Positions 33,420-48,060 of a DNA stretch of 64,000 nt are shown piece after piece. A model generated the notes under the pieces. It ran no database searches. It was not told the origin of the DNA and saw only the letters and a list, made by a program, of their open reading frames with translations. The stretch is from Carya illinoinensis (taxonomy: Eukaryota > Streptophyta > Magnoliopsida > Fagales > Juglandaceae), in assembly GCF_018687715.1 (NCBI RefSeq), contig NC_056754.1:12670501-12734500 (forward strand), read 5' to 3'. The position numbers and the translations under genes were made by a program. The number at the start of each line of letters is the position of its first letter. Position 1 is the stretch's first letter.

Positions 33420-36275
33420 AGAGCATTCACATTGATTTCATCAAAGTCATATTCAAAATTTGATGAAAAGTACAAATTTTTTATAAATTTAAAATCTTTT
33501 TATCCATAATTCCACATTGAATTAGTCATTGGATTCATCAAAATAATATTATAATATTATTTTTTTAATAATATATATATTTTTTCATATTTTACAATTA
33601 AACTAATTATATGTACATTAATAATTTAATTTGATATTTAAATTATTGATTTTTAACTAATTTCATTATTATGCCCCATAAATTAAAAAATATATGTGTA
33701 AAAATTAAAAAAAGTCATCATTATGCCCAATAACATTTACACAAATTACGTAGACAATATGAAGAAAACTTAAAAAAGAAAAATAAAAGAAAGTCTCCTT
33801 TAACGTTTATGGCTAACGAAAAAGGAGAAAAAAGTAGAATAAATATGGTCATTAATTTAGAAGGCATAGATGCCTGTAGTAGAAGAATCAGCAGCAATAA
33901 CAGTTGATGAGAGAGGGAAAATAAACTGACATCAATTGGTCGTTAAAATGTAATAAAATAATCTTTGACGAGTGTATCTTTTAAATCTGAAAGAAAACTT
34001 AAAAATGTTGTAGTTCAAAATTTTCTATTGTTTAATTTGCTGAGACCAACGTAACTCTAATTTATATAAATTTATCATTTTATGCATTTGGCTTGACTTT
34101 TAATAAAGCAATACCAATTCCCTAACCAATTTTGTTTTCCGAGTTTCTGAAACAATATTCAAGAGTTCCCCTCATCAAGATTCCTTTTGTTTGTGGAAGC
34201 TCATAATGTAATTAATACGCTCCGTAATAACAAAACAACTCCCAATGTCATCACTTTTTATTTATAAAATTCATTACATTTCCGTCAAGAACTAATATTC
34301 TTGTACATCTCACGTTTTGTTATTCTCAATAATACTTAATATTTTAAGTTATTGATCGAAAAAATTATTTAAAATGTATTAAATTAATACGAATGATTTA
34401 AGACGATAAGATAAAATATGAAAAGTAGCATTTTTCTTATATTTTATAAATGCCGGTGAATTTAATTAATTAATTTTCTTTTTTTTTCTTTTTTTCTAAT
34501 TTCATCCTTTTAATATATCTATCAAACATGTTCGATCCGATAAATTATTATTATTATTTTATTAGAATAGCTTTAAATTATTATTTATGGGTGTCGATAA
34601 AATCGATGTAAACCAAATGTAAATACGAGGATACTTACGTCATATATCTTAATTTCAATCTAACACGTATTAATGTACGTGAGAGTGCCTAGCTGTCTAG
34701 TTCCTGTACTAGGAATTTAAGGCAACTTTTACAATTCCATATCGTTATTATCATAAATTGAAAAGGGGAATAAAAAGTCAAATAATGAATCATCGACGCC
34801 ATTTTGGTTCCGAACGATTCGTTGCATTAGAGAATTTTATAGACCAGTTGAGTGAGTTGTTTGAATTCTACAAAAGTCTAAAATAATCAGGAAAATGTAG
34901 TTTGGCCGGCGACGATATAGTCACGGGTCTAAACAGTGCAGCTGCCCTCCCTCCCTCTTTTTGAATTCAAAGAGAGTGATATTTTCTATTCATTTCCACT
35001 AATTCCCACTATTCTTGGTATTTATAATTGTTCTCGAATTATTTACAAAGAGATATTTAATATTTATTAACAATCTAAGAGTAATAAAAATTTTATATTT
35101 AATTACTTTTATGTATTTTTTATACATTTTATTAACGTGATTAATTGCATCATATTTTATTAATATAAAATAACTATTTTATCAAATTACCTAAATAAAA
35201 TATATAAAACAAATATGTAAAAGTGACTATATATAATATAACTCTTTTTTCTGTTTTTTTAATTCAAAAGGGAGGGAACAATAACAGTAAAAAATGCTTT
35301 GCAATGCTCGGGTTATACGCTAAAATTAATTGATGTACAAAATGATTTTATGAAGCTGAGGCTTGGCATCCCCAAAATGGTAAAAAGATACAAATTTAAA
35401 GCCCAAAATGGACACCAAATAGGATAAAAATTTTGCTCTATCAGGCTCGGCTATCATCATTCCTTTTATTTTTCTTTGATTTTTACAAATATTTTTATCT
35501 GTCGAGTGAATTTACAAAAATAAATTTATAAATTGATATAATTTAATACAATACATCAGATTATGAAATTATTTTTATTGTAAACTATATTTAACTTATC
35601 AGTCATATTAGTTTGTAAAATTACTTTTATAAAATATTTTTGTAACTGTAGCATTTTTCTTTTTTTTTTTTTTTTTAGTTCATTTGCATATACTATATAC
35701 AAGATTTATTGCCTAATTACCAATATTACACGTTAATTGGGACATTGTACATTATTTTTGTCTACTAGTTCAATTTATAAAGGTTCATTAATTAATTACC
35801 AAGACCATGAAACCAAAGATCATTGGTAAACTAGGGATGCAATTGCATGCATTCTTGGATCATAAGGGAGAGACCCACAAATACACAGAAGATTTGGATT
35901 CAGTCTCAAAATCCCAGAAAGATCAATTATAGGAACTCAATCATAAAATAAAGAAGAAATGTCAAAATCGGCCAAAAAAGAAAAACATAAAAAGAGGGAA
36001 AGGAAGGACGTAGTATTCGTGTCTGCACGCATACAAGGGCGGTTTGGTCGGTTGTTCAAGGCCACACCACTTTGAGACCAAAAAGCCAACTATATTTCTT
36101 GCATGTGTTCAATGACAAATCGATCCTCCTTTTTGTCTCTAATTTCGGATGTAGCATCCTTGGAACTCTTGGTCCATGTGTAGGGCTTTGAATCTATGAG
36201 CTGTGATTTTAAGCTTTGAAGTGTTAAATTACAGATAATTTTAAGGATGTAAAATATGTTTTTTTTGTTTTTTTA

Positions 36276-36341
<66 letters not shown>

Positions 36342-37600
36342 CAACCTGGCCTACACGTGAAAAGGCGAATAAAGAGGGCTTGGCTAACCAAGTAAGGTAA
36401 TATTCTCGAAAAATAATGAGCTTGAGTCTTTGAGACAAGTTTGATTATAGAAAATATGTATCGCATTGAGTAGATGTCTTGTTAAAATCTCTACGTATAA
36501 GATAAATTAAATTTAAATTGAGCAAGACTTCCGGATGTTGAAATTAAAATTAATTGGAGGAGATAATCGGTACCCATATGAAGGTGCTTAAAAAAAATAG
36601 AGAATAAATGGAATTTGGAAGTTAGAGAATGTTATCCCATTAAATGGCTCTTGACATTAGGGCCGTAAAACTATCTATTCAGACTGGAAAAACCAATTGA
36701 ATCGGATCAATAATCTTATTGGTCGGTTTTAGGATAATTGAATGTGTATATATATTTTTTAAATATTATGTATATAATATATTATTGTATATAGTAGTTG
36801 TATAGGTTAAATATATAATTTTCATATATCACCATTAATCATATATAAAATGAAATTATTTAATATTCATCAATCATATATAAAATATTAAAAATATCAC
36901 TTAATTTTAATTTTAGTAATTTAATTAATTTTTCATATTAATTCTTTTGTCAAAAAAAAAAGAAAAAAGAGAAAAAAAACATTCATAGATAGAATCGGAC
37001 TGAATGAACCAACCGATCCGATAAAAATAATGAATTGAAATTTTCAATCTATGACATCTCATATCCGACCAGATAAATTACATCCTTACTTAACAAGCTA
37101 AAATGGCATAAGTAAAACAATTTCGGATAGGAAACGAAAGATAATATTGTAAAAGGACAATGCTAGTAGTATCAATGGTTAATCGAGAAAGTAAACCGAT
37201 GCAGTGTAAATGTTTTTTTTTTCTTATTTTCATTTAATCATGTTTTACACAATTTAAAATATTTTAAAAAATAATAAAAAAATAACAATTCACCAATTTT
37301 TACTTCTTTAATTATCAAGTAAAATTAAAAAATAAAAAAAAAATTAATTTTTCCAGTCAATTTTATCGGTTGAACTAATATTTTCTATTGTAAAATAGAT
37401 ATTTGATGGCTGTGAAGAGTTAAAAGGTCAGCGAGTTTTTTTTTTGTCCCTCAAATTCAGTGTTTGGTTTAGCATCGTAGTTCGGAACAAATCAAGAGGC
37501 AAATTAGGTGGTGGTATCGCAAAAGCGGCAGCGTTGGGACCCAATTATCGCCCAACTGGCTGGTGAGGGTCCCCACACTTTCTGTCCCGCGGCAGTAAAG
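33420..37600. other. Intergenic, AT-rich
   Basis: No gene is supported. The block holds many A/T homopolymers, a GA microsatellite at 36279-36337 and low-complexity sequence. The last few hundred bases are probably the upstream region of the coiled-coil gene at 40185. Confidence 0.4.
36279..36337. repeat. (GA)29 microsatellite
   Basis: An uninterrupted GA tract that produces spurious Ser-Leu frames on the minus strand. Confidence 0.95.
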
Positions 37601-37625
37601 AGTGGACTCCTACTCTCTCTTACCT

Positions 37626-37631
37626 TATATA
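37626..37631 (+). promoter_or_regulatory. Candidate TATA box of the coiled-coil gene
   Basis: TATATA in CCTTATATACC is followed by a C/T-rich leader (CTTCCTCTCCTCCTTCGCC). A CAG|GCAAG context at 37731/37732 could be a GC-type donor pairing with the acceptor at 40149-40150 (GTCACAG), 34 bases before the start codon. That would give a 5'UTR intron of about 2.4 kb. Confidence 0.35.
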
Positions 37632-38255
37632 CCAACAATCTTCCTCTCCTCCTTCGCCATTGATAATCCTTGATCAAATTCCATTCTACTGCTTTCGGGA
37701 ACACAAATAAAAGAAGACCAAATTCCCTCAGGCAAGCCTATATCATCCCATATCTTTTCTTTCATTGTCTTTAATTTCTGTGTTTGATAAATCTATGATC
37801 TTTTTGTATTGTTGATGGTGATGAATCATGGTAACTCTTTCTTCGAGATGTCCGTCTGTATATCTCTCTCTATCTTTGGTGAATGAGTTCTTATAAGAAT
37901 CAGATGTAATTCCCTTTCTTAAACATGAGCCCTGATCTTCTGGTTCGTTTGAGCCTTTGAGGCTTAATTCTAAAGATTCACATGATCTCTATGATCACGA
38001 TCATTCTATCTTACACATGCATGCATATATATATATCTGATCATCAATCTCTCTTTTCATGACTTTCCTTTCTTCTCAATCAAGGAAGGAATTTCCATCA
38101 TCGGATGCAGCTCAAGTTCATTTCATTTCGCATGGTTGATCATCTAAGAGATCAAATTCTTATTTTAAGTAGGAATATTTTCATTGATTTTGAAGAGATC
38201 TCTTACTATTCAGTTTTCCCTTTTGCAGCTTTTTACTCTAACTAGAACAAATAAA

Positions 38256-38287
<32 letters not shown>

Positions 38288-40184
38288 AAGAAACGTAAAA
38301 GGGAATAAGTCACTTTTTTAATGCTTGAAAGATGATGATAATTTCCAAGATCAGCAGAGGTACCCATGATTGTTGTCCAGGTTAAAAGGATTATTCTCTC
38401 TCTAGAGCCAAGGCCCTGTATTTGTGTTGTAATAATAATGATTCTTAGAGGAGAAGAGAGCAGTAGAAATTTCATAAAAATAGGAAAAAAAAGCAAGAAA
38501 GAGAACTAGGAGGGAGGGGAACGTAAATTGCTCCGTCCGGATATGATTTGAAGTACAGAAAGAGACGAAACTGATGTGGTGCCTACCTGCTTAATGGGTC
38601 CCACCCACAATTCTTTCCTTTTATTTAGTCTGATTGTGATTGAAAGCCTTATTGGAACACTGCTAAGCAAGCTTTATAGTTTATTGTGGTAGACATGATC
38701 TTCGATCCATCTTTGAATGTTAGAATTTAGTGGGTCTCAGTTGCAACGAACGGTCAAGATGCAACCTTCATTTTCTAAAAAATTAATAAAGAAATTATAT
38801 TTATTGAAAGCCTAGAAATTGAGATTTTATAATTATTTTACTATTATTCGGCCCCTAAATGTTTTGGAGACTAAAATGATCTATAGCGTTTTTAATTATA
38901 GCTATTATTTTTAATTATAACTTCTATTAAAACGATATTTATTGTATAGTAAGTATGCATGTAAAATATTTTTAAAGTTAGTGACAATGGTTTTTTTTTT
39001 TTTTTTTTTAAATTAACGTAATCTCCAAGAGCTTTTCAATTTGATGTTTTTTAAAAATGGACTTAGCAATTCTTTTTTTTGTTTAAAACCCTTTTTATAA
39101 ATTAAGCAAACAGTGGTTACACATGCTAGCATCAGGTGATTGATCAGATCAGTACGAGATCAAACGATTTTGGATCGTACGATATTGTTTTTTTCTAAGT
39201 GCTTGATTAAAGTGTAATATTTGCATGTACCTAAATAGTACATTGTTTATCTGTCGTTTTAATTTTTATTTGTTTTTTTGGTGGGGGGACCTGACGGAAT
39301 CTTTACCATCTACCACTTATGGCTCATCATCAATTATCCTCTTCTTCTTCTTTTTTAACTTAAGCTTTTGTCTTTGTATATAATTATCTGAATCATGAAG
39401 TTCAGATTCCAAACACACCTCTCGGCCACCTTCAGCAAAAAGGCTTAACATATTCCTGCAACAATGTTCAATTCTCTTGTAATTGTCAGTGTGTCGAATT
39501 TATAAGCACCATATTCGTTTGCCATAATGCGTGAATGAATCCATTAATAAAATTGGAATAGTATTCTTTTTAGAAAATAAAAAATGCCCCAAAAACTAAT
39601 CTTAGTCCATCGTATCTAACACATTTGTGACTTGATTCTATTGAAATCTGTGTGGGGTAGAAGACAAAAGAGAAACAGCCTGGTAAAGTGGAAACGCCCC
39701 ACTGGCACCAAAGAGTTTTTAGAGAAAAAACTGAAAACTGTAAGCCATGACAACTATGTGCTGACTAATGCCACCTCACGATTGGACCCCCTGCACAGGA
39801 AGTTGTTTGGTCAAATGAAAGTACAGCTGAGCATTTAGAGTTATGCTATTTACAAGTCTGGCTGATTCGTGTTTCACTTTCATGTTCGTCCCTCATTCTG
39901 GTATTCTGGGTCCAAGTCCAGAACCCAATCTCTGTCATGTTGGCTAAAAATATAGTATATTAAGGACTAATATTTCATGTATCTTCTCTTGATGAATTCA
40001 AATGTTGAAACTGGCTAGCAATTTTGCAAACAAAAAGGAAGAAATGCATTGGATCTTGTTTTAATATTTTGAAATGAGCAAACTCGCATTCCTGATATGT
40101 TGCTTGCTTAATCTCTCTCTGAAATAATTATGAACTTGTGTATGTCACAGAAAAGAAGTCTATTAGCTGCATCTTGGTTTTGAG

Positions 40185-43100
40185 ATGGAAGAAGAGATAC
40201 TAGTGAATTCAGAAGTTCCGGTGCTGAAGGCTGCTGAGGATGCTGCGATTGATGCCGATCCCATTAATAAGGTAACTGCAATCTTTTATTTTGTGGCTGT
40301 AAAAGAATCTTTGTGAAATTCCGTGACCGTGTAGAGATTGAATTCTGCATTTTCAGTGTGTGACCACAGATGACACAAGCATGAAATGCACAAAATCTCT
40401 GTTACTGATATATTTATATGTATATATGTATATATGCATATCTCCCAACTTTTTTTCATCAAATAAGTGAAATTCCAAATCTTGCTACAAAATTCTCCTT
40501 TGCCAAGCACTGCATATAATTCCTGAAAGCTTGTCTCCTGTACTTTATGACATCCATTGTTTTCTGATACAGCTTTTCTATTGACATTTTTACCACCTGT
40601 CACTCATCTTATATAATTTGTGTTTGCTTTCTTAATATTTTCTCCAAACTATACTAATGTGACGTCCGTCATAGTTATCAACTTATTGATACGACTTCTA
40701 GACAAGAAAATTGTCACTGTGTATATATGAAATCAAGGTATAGGGATCTATGGGAAACCCATCAGTTTGAATTAGACTATGTCGTTACCTGAATCATTTT
40801 AAAGCAAAAATTCGATGTGTTACTGTAGCTCTTGTATTAACAATTGCAGTCTTATCTGAAGCTAATGTGATTGGAAGGAGATCGCTTGATAGAACTCCGA
40901 ATTCTTGGTTGTATTAGTATCGAAGTGGTCTATGACTTTTCTGCGAACTTAATTGTGGCAACAGAGATGCAGTGTTTATATTGTTTAGTGGTTGATATTG
41001 ACTTCCATGATCTTGTAACAGGTAACAAATGGAGACTTGCCCCAATTAGGAAAAGAAGGCAAGAAAGAAGAGGAAGAAACTGATGGGGAGTTCATAAAAA
41101 TTGAGAAGGAATCTATAGATGCAAAAGATGCTTCACACACGGGTGTAACAGCATCTGTAGAGGACAACCACCCAACTGTCATTGAGAGAAGCTCAAGCAA
41201 TCCAAGCAGAGAATTACTTGAAGCACAAGAGAAGATAAGAGAACTCGAGTTTGAATTAGAAAGACTAGCTGGAGCAATTAAGCATTCAGAATCTGAGAAC
41301 TCTCAGCTGAAGGACGAGGTCTCACAGACAAAGGAGAAGCTGGTAGAAAGTGGAAAGAAGTATGAAGAGCTTGAACTCAACCACAAGAAAATGCAAGAAC
41401 AAATTATAGAAGACGAGGAGAAACACAGTGCACAGATAAACAGTTTGCAAGAGGTATTGCAAGCTCATGAAACAAAGAGCAAGGAGCTGGTTGAGGTGAA
41501 AGAAGCATTTGATGGTCTCAGCCTTGAGCTCGAGACCTCAAGAAAGAGGATGCAGGAGTTGGAGGTTGAGCTGCAACGTTCTGCAGGTGAGGCACAAAAG
41601 TTTGAGGAACTGCATAAACAAAGTGGCTCACATGCAGAATCCGAGACAAAGAGGGCCTTGGAGTTTGAGAGATTGCTGGAAGTGGCAAAACTGAGCTCCA
41701 AAGAAACGGAAGATCAGATGGCTTCTGTACAAGAAGAACTGAAGGCCGTGTATGAAAAGATTGCTGAGAATCAGAAGGTTGAAGAAGCACTCAAAGTAAC
41801 TGCAGCAGAGCTTTCTGCAGTCCAAGATGAGTTGGCTCTTTCAAAATCCCAAGTACTGGACATAGAGCAGAGACTTTCTTCAAGAGAGGATCTTATAAAT
41901 GAACTGACCCAGGAACTAGACTCAAGAAAGGGTTCAGAATCTCAGATGAAGGAACAAATCTCCTCGCTTGAAATTCTTATAGCCTCAACCAAAGAAGATC
42001 TTCAAGTAAAGGTTTCTGAACTGGAAGAAATCAAGTTGAAGCAGCAGGAAGAAGTGAACACAAGGGAATTAGTTGAGACTTCATTGAAAACGCAGGAAGC
42101 ACAATTTTCAGTAGTACAGGAGGAATTGGCTAAAGTAATCAAAGAAAAAGAAGTTCTTGAAGCAACTGTGGAAGAAATTACTAGTAAGGCAAAGCAAATG
42201 GAGGAGTTGCACAGCGATCTAGAGGAGAAATTGAGGTTCTCAGATGAGAATTTCTGCAAAACAGATTCTCTTTTGTCGCAAGCTTTGTCGAACAATGCGG
42301 AGCTTGAAGAGAAGTTAAGGTCTCTGGAAGATCTTCATAACGAGTCAGGAGCTGCAGCAGCGACTGCTACTCAAAAAAATCTCGAGCTCGAGGATATAAT
42401 CCAGGCTTCAAATGCTACGGCAGAAGAGGCAAAATCACAACTGAGAGAGCTTGAGACACAATTTATAGCTGCTGAACAAAAGAATGTGGAGCTTGAGCAA
42501 AAGCTAAACTTTACAGAACTAAAAAGCAGCGATGCCGAGAGAGAGATGAAAGAACTTTCCGAGAAAATATCTGAACTAAATGCTACATTGAGAGCGTTTG
42601 AGGAAGAAAAAGTTCAACTGAATGGCCAAATGCAGGAATACCAGGAAAAAATAAATCAGCTGGAATCAACTCTAAACCAGTCCTCATTACGAAATTCAGA
42701 GCTTGAGGAAGAATTGAAGATTGCTGTCGGTAAATGCACTGAACATGAGGATCGAGCCACTATGAACCATCAGCGTAGCCTTGAGCTAGAAGACTTGATC
42801 CAGGTATCTCATTCCAAAGTGGAGGACGCCAGTAAAAAGGCTAGCGAGTTCGAGTTGCTACTCGAAGCAGAGAAGCATAGAATTCAGGAACTTGAAGAAC
42901 AGATAAGCACATTAGAAAAGAAATGTGGGGAAGCGGAAGCAGATTCCAAGAAATACTCTGACAAGGTATTAGAAATTTCGTCAGAACTTGAGACATTCCA
43001 AGCTCGAGCATCAAGCCTTGAAATTGCACTGCAAACGGCTAACGAAAAGGAAAGAGAGCTGACAGAGTCCTTGAATTTAGCAATAGATGAGAAGGGAAGA

Positions 43101-45983
43101 CTAGAAGATGCATCGACCAGTTCTAGCGAGAAGCTTGCTGAAGCAGAAAATCTATTGGAGATCTTGAAGAATGAATTGAATCTGACACAGGAGAAGTTGG
43201 TAAGCATTGAAAATGATCTTAAGGCTGCAGGAATGAGAGAGAATGAGGTTTTGGAGAAGCTTAAATCTGCAGAAGAGGAACTGGAGCAACAAGGAAGAGT
43301 GATAGAACAAGCTACTGCAAGAAACTCTGAGCTTGAATTATTACATGATTCCCTAGCAAGAGATTCTGAGGATAAACTCCAAGAAGCAATGGCAAATCTC
43401 AACAATAGGGATTCTGAGGCAAAATCTTTGTTTGAGAAACTGAAGATACATGAAGACAAGGTGAAGATTTATGAAGAGCAGGTGGCTCAAGCGGCTGGAA
43501 ATTCGGCATCTTTGAAGGAGGAGTTGGATCAGACTTTATTGAAATTGTCTTCTTTGGAAAGCACAAATCAAGAACTCCGAGAACAGATTTCAAAAGCTGA
43601 AAATAAAGCTTCTCAGTCTTTCTCAGAGAATGAGCTGTTAGTCGAGACTAATGTTCAGCTCAATAGTAAGATTGGTGAACTTCAGGAATTGCTTAATTCT
43701 ACTCTTTCCGAGAAGGAAGCCACTGCTCAACAACTTGTTTCTCACAAGAACACTATCACAGAGTTAACAGACCAGCACTCAAGAGCCTTTGAACTACACT
43801 CTGCAGCTGAGGGTCGCATTGTGGAAGCAGAAAGACAGTTACAAGAAGCCATTGACAGATTCACTCACAGAGATTCAGAAGCCAAAGACTTGAGTGAGAA
43901 ACTGAGTGCTCTAGAAACCCATATTGAATTGTATAAAGAACACGCTCAAGAAGAATCTACGAAGGCTGAAGCTCGAAATATTGAGTTGGAAGAGACACAC
44001 TCTAAGTTAAAGCATCTAGAAAGCATTGTTGAGGAACTCCAAACCAAGTCAAGTGACTTAGAAAAAGAGACTGGAGGGCTGGCCGAGGCAAATATGAAGC
44101 TTACTGAGGAAATGGCCACGTACGAGTCCACACTGAGCGATTTACAGGCAAATCTGGCTGCAGCTCTTGCAGAGAAGGATGGAACAGTTGAAGAGCTTAA
44201 CTCTTCAAAGAAGGCCATAGAAGATTTGACACATCAACTCGCTTCTGAAGGGCAGAAGCTACAATATCAGGTTTGGAGCTAAGTTTTTTTAGATATATTG
44301 GTAAACAATGATATGGATATCGTTTTGTCCCATGATGTTCAAAAACATATTTGATTTCTTCAGATATCTTCAATTATGGAAGAAAACAACCTTCTCACTG
44401 AAACACATCAAAATGCCACAAAGGAACTTCAGTCTCTGATATTGCAGCTTGAAGAACAGTTGAAGGAACAGAATGCAAAGGAGGACGCTTTAAGATCTGA
44501 GATTGAAAATCAAAAGGCTGAGATTGCTGAGAAACCTTTGTTGCAAACTCGTCTCAAGGAACTTGAGGAACAATTAATTAAATCTGAAGATCGATTGAAA
44601 CAAGAGGTATTCCAGAAATTTCTCAATTATTGCAAAAATCAGGAATCTCGTGAATAGCTCTTCTTATGCAATTCAACTATTACTCCTTTTTAGTTGAAAA
44701 TTCAATTGTACATGCGGTATTGTTTCTGACTGATATGATGGCTGTAGGTGCAAAGCATTCAGGTGGCAGCTGCTGGAAAAGAGGCAGAATTGCTTTCGAA
44801 ATTGGAGGATCATGCTCATAAAGTCCATGATAGAGATTTATTACATGAAACGGTGCTAGAACTTCAGAAAGAATTACAACTTGCTCAGAGCAAGCATGCC
44901 GAACAGGTACTAGCCATAGTTAAAAAAATGTATTCGCACTTCAACTTTACTTCTCCAATATGTTGGTCGTACACATCACTGCCGAATACCTTCAAAATCA
45001 AGGCTTAGTCCGTTAGTTGCAGTGTTTGACATAAACAACATGTAATAATTTTCCATTTCTAGGAGCAAGTTTGCAGTTATCTTGTGTGTGGTTCTTTTAT
45101 TATTTTTTTCCCAGCATCCTGATTCTCTAATTGTAGGTTTTAATCACTTGTTTTATACGGAAATTTGATCTAAAAATTAAAAAAGAATGATTGTTCCTGA
45201 ACTGTTCCTTGTCTGAACTTCCCATCAGAAGGAAAAGGATTCTCAAAAGGAGTTGGAAAGAGAAGCAGCACTGGAGCATTCTCGTAGAGAGATTGAAGCA
45301 AAGAACAAAGAAATCGTGCTACTAGAGAAGCAAGTCAAAGAGCTTGAGCAGAAATTGCAGCTGGTTGATGCTAAACTGTCGCAAAAGGTTATTTTCTATT
45401 CCGCCCACCTTATAGAGACCAATTGACACCAAAAACTAATCCTGTTTCATAACAAAATCATTTGACTTGAAGAGAACAGTCGGGGTTGGAAGTCCTGACT
45501 CCCCTCATTAGCTGCGTAAGAAAAAGAACCCGTAATCAACATGGGAAGCAGTCCTCTTGTCCCACCAAATTTCGCTTTCCTCCTTTATGTTTCGGTGGCT
45601 TCCTTTTTGTTTGTTATTGCTTTCAAGATTACATTGTGCTCAAAATCACAGCTTTAACATTTAAATTTGGGTTTTATGAGCATTCACCCAACTATGAAAT
45701 AAAGTTGCTAAACATTTAAATTGTGTTACAGGGAGATAGGGGCAGTCCAACAGAACACGAGGAAGGGTTGGAGGTTAAATCCAGGGACATTGGATCAACC
45801 ATTTCCACTCCATCAAAAAGGAAAAGCAAGAGAAAGTCAGAAGCACCATCTGCTCAAACCTCATCTTCTTCAGAGATGCATGCTCCAACTGCTGAGGTTT
45901 CTCCTCTCACGACCTTTAAGTTCATCTTGGGAGTAGCTCTAGTATCTGTGATATTTGGCATAATTGTTGGGAAACGATATTAG
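40185..45983 (+). CDS. Long coiled-coil, C-terminally membrane-anchored protein (PICC/PICL-like)
   Basis: Six coding exons, all joined in phase 0: 40185-40271, 41022-44270, 44364-44606, 44748-44906, 45229-45387 and 45732-45983 (29+1083+81+53+53+83 = 1382 residues). All introns are GT..AG. Residues ~75-1300 are almost continuous Glu/Lys/Leu heptads with repeated LEEKL, SELEEEL and EAKDLSEKL blocks. They end in a basic stretch (SKRKSKRKS), a Ser/Thr-rich linker and one membrane helix at ~1361-1379 (FKFILGVALVSVIFGIIVG), closing with KRY. This is the layout of Arabidopsis At2g32240 (PICC) and At1g05320 (PICC-like), coiled-coil proteins reported as tail-anchored at the ER/nuclear envelope and connected to immune signalling. 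Length is close to the roughly 1330 residues I recall for PICC. The start ATG follows a stop in the leader (TTTTGAG before it). Assignment to PICC or its paralogue is not decided. Confidence 0.85.
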
Positions 45984-46571
45984 CTTGGGGTTTTTGTGGA
46001 TTTTGGTTTTGATCTTCTTTTGTTTCTTACTTTGTTTTCCCTTTTCTTTTCCCATCAATATAAATTATGCAGTAAGAGATTTGAAAGCTATGTTTGGATG
46101 CTTTCAAACTTAGGTGTTGAGGTTGGTCAGGGAATTTGTCTTCATTTTTACCCCTTGCCCATATAATATGTAAAGTGAAAATTACAGTTCATGTATTACT
46201 ATTCAAGTTTGTATTTAATTTGTTGATTGGGTATGCATCTTTCCAACTTTGTTTCTAGGTTAAATCATTGATGGGGAGTTTTATTTCCCAATACCATAAG
46301 AAAAATATATTGTCAATTTTCGAGTATAAAAGTAATCTTACAAATTAACATAATTTCATATGATCCGTTAGATATACTTTACGACAAAATACATTTAGAA
46401 TATAACATACGTCAAAAATAATACTCCACATGCTTAGTCAGCACCCGATTGCAACATCTCTCTTAGAGGATATGTTTCTCCCATATGATCTCAGGTGGCT
46501 ATCAAATTGTTTCAACTTGTCATAACCAATGCTACTAAACCCTATCAAATTATCTCATTATTTGTCAAATC

Positions 46572-46790
46572 CACATGTTGTTTCAGTGACTTTTAGATTC
46601 ATAGGATATCAACTTCTTTTATCTCATTTAATTATTATAATTTTTTTAAATTTTTATATAAAATATATAAAATAATTAAATTTTTTTAAATTTTAAAACA
46701 ATAATAATATTTAAAAAATAATATTTTAACAATATTTCATTCAACTTTTAACTTTAATCTCAACTCACTATCCAAATTTCACTGATGGAA
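46572..46790. repeat. MITE-like repeat, family A
   Basis: AT-rich interior with ATATTTAAAAAATAATATTTT, closing with TCTCAACTCACTATCCAAAT, the inverted counterpart of the ATTTGGATAGTGAG-type end of this family. Confidence 0.5.
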
Positions 46791-47156
46791 TGGAAGCTTT
46801 GAGGAGCAGAATTTGGAGGGCAAAGATTTCTACATAAATAAATATTAAGACCAAAATCAGGTTAGTATATAAATTTCTTTTCTATAAAATTTGTATAAAC
46901 CAAATATTTCACCTAATAAAATATTTTGGGTAAAAAGAATAATCGCATTATATTTATTAAAATACTTTCGCAGATTCAGAGAAGCCATTTTAATAAGAAC
47001 TTAGAAAAATCTAAATACTGATTTTATGAAAATATCTGAAAATTATGAACAATAAAGGAATTTTAATATTCAAATAAATGGTTCTAATTTGAATGAGTTT
47101 TGTTTTTTTCTCTTTTTGGAGAATGGGGGATTCTGAAATCTCAATTATTTTAGAGT

Positions 47157-47327
47157 TTTGTTACATATAAGTACAGCCGTGCACTAATCTGTATATTAAT
47201 ACTGATTTATTCATATTTAAAATTTAAATTAATATTATTTTTAATAAAATTTATTTTTTAACTAATCACATCATATTAATACACAAATTAATATATAATT
47301 ATACTTATAACTATACTTTTCCATTAT
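47157..47327. repeat. MITE-like repeat, family B
   Basis: It starts TTTTGTTACATATAAG and follows the same sequence order as 22848-22996, including ATTTTTAATAAAATTTA. Confidence 0.5.
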
Positions 47328-47904
47328 TTTGTAAGGGCTCAGGCTTTGAGAAGGATTCTCCCCTTCCAAACTGGAGTCATTGTCTTCCAAACTGGAGTCA
47401 TTGTTAAAATCAATTTTACAATTTTACTAATGGAACAAAAATAAATGAATATTTGTGGCGGCTAAGGCTATCTATCTAGAAGGTCAGAATGAAGTACTAA
47501 GAATTGTTCAGTAAATAATATAATATGCTCATAATAATTGGTGGGCCTTTTGATGGTAGTTGTAAGGTCTATATGTTTGGACCACTGCATTATGCAACTT
47601 ACTTAAATAGTTTGGACCACTGATTTCTATTAAAATGGGTGAGTTTTGTTATGATAATCTATGATAATTTCATATCACCTCCATAAAATAAAAGTCTTCC
47701 TTATGCCTAAATGTAAAGGGGATAATGATATTTTGACTCTAACATATCGTGTTCCTTTTTTTATTTTTGTATTGATCACCAGTATTATTAATAAAGAATA
47801 ATGTTAAATATAGTTTTAAAAAATAATTTTTTTTATATGAATTTCAAATTTATCATATTATTAAAAGAAATGCATAAAACTTCCACGTTATTTATAAGAA
47901 AATA

Positions 47905-48060
47905 TCTAGTTATAAACGATTATACGCATTAATACGTACACTCATTCAATGTAATTGATCAAAAAATATACTTTATTGAAAATAATACAAATTTAAATTT
48001 TGAATATGAAGCCATCAATATTAATATAAGTTTGTTTGCACTTAGAAAAATTCTATTTAT
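47905..48060. repeat. MITE-like repeat, family B, inverted
   Basis: Its reverse complement matches the family order: ATATTCAAAATTTAAAT, then a TTTTCAATAAAG stretch and a TTGATCAATTACATTG segment. Confidence 0.4.

Noticed and set aside
39632..39838. 68-residue basic frame upstream of the coiled-coil gene
   Set aside because: It lies in the probable 5'UTR intron, has no recognisable domain and no promoter or splice signals of its own.
41465..44218. Long minus-strand Ser/Leu-rich frames opposite the coiled-coil gene
   Set aside because: They mirror the Glu/Lys/Leu codons of the real exon on the other strand.
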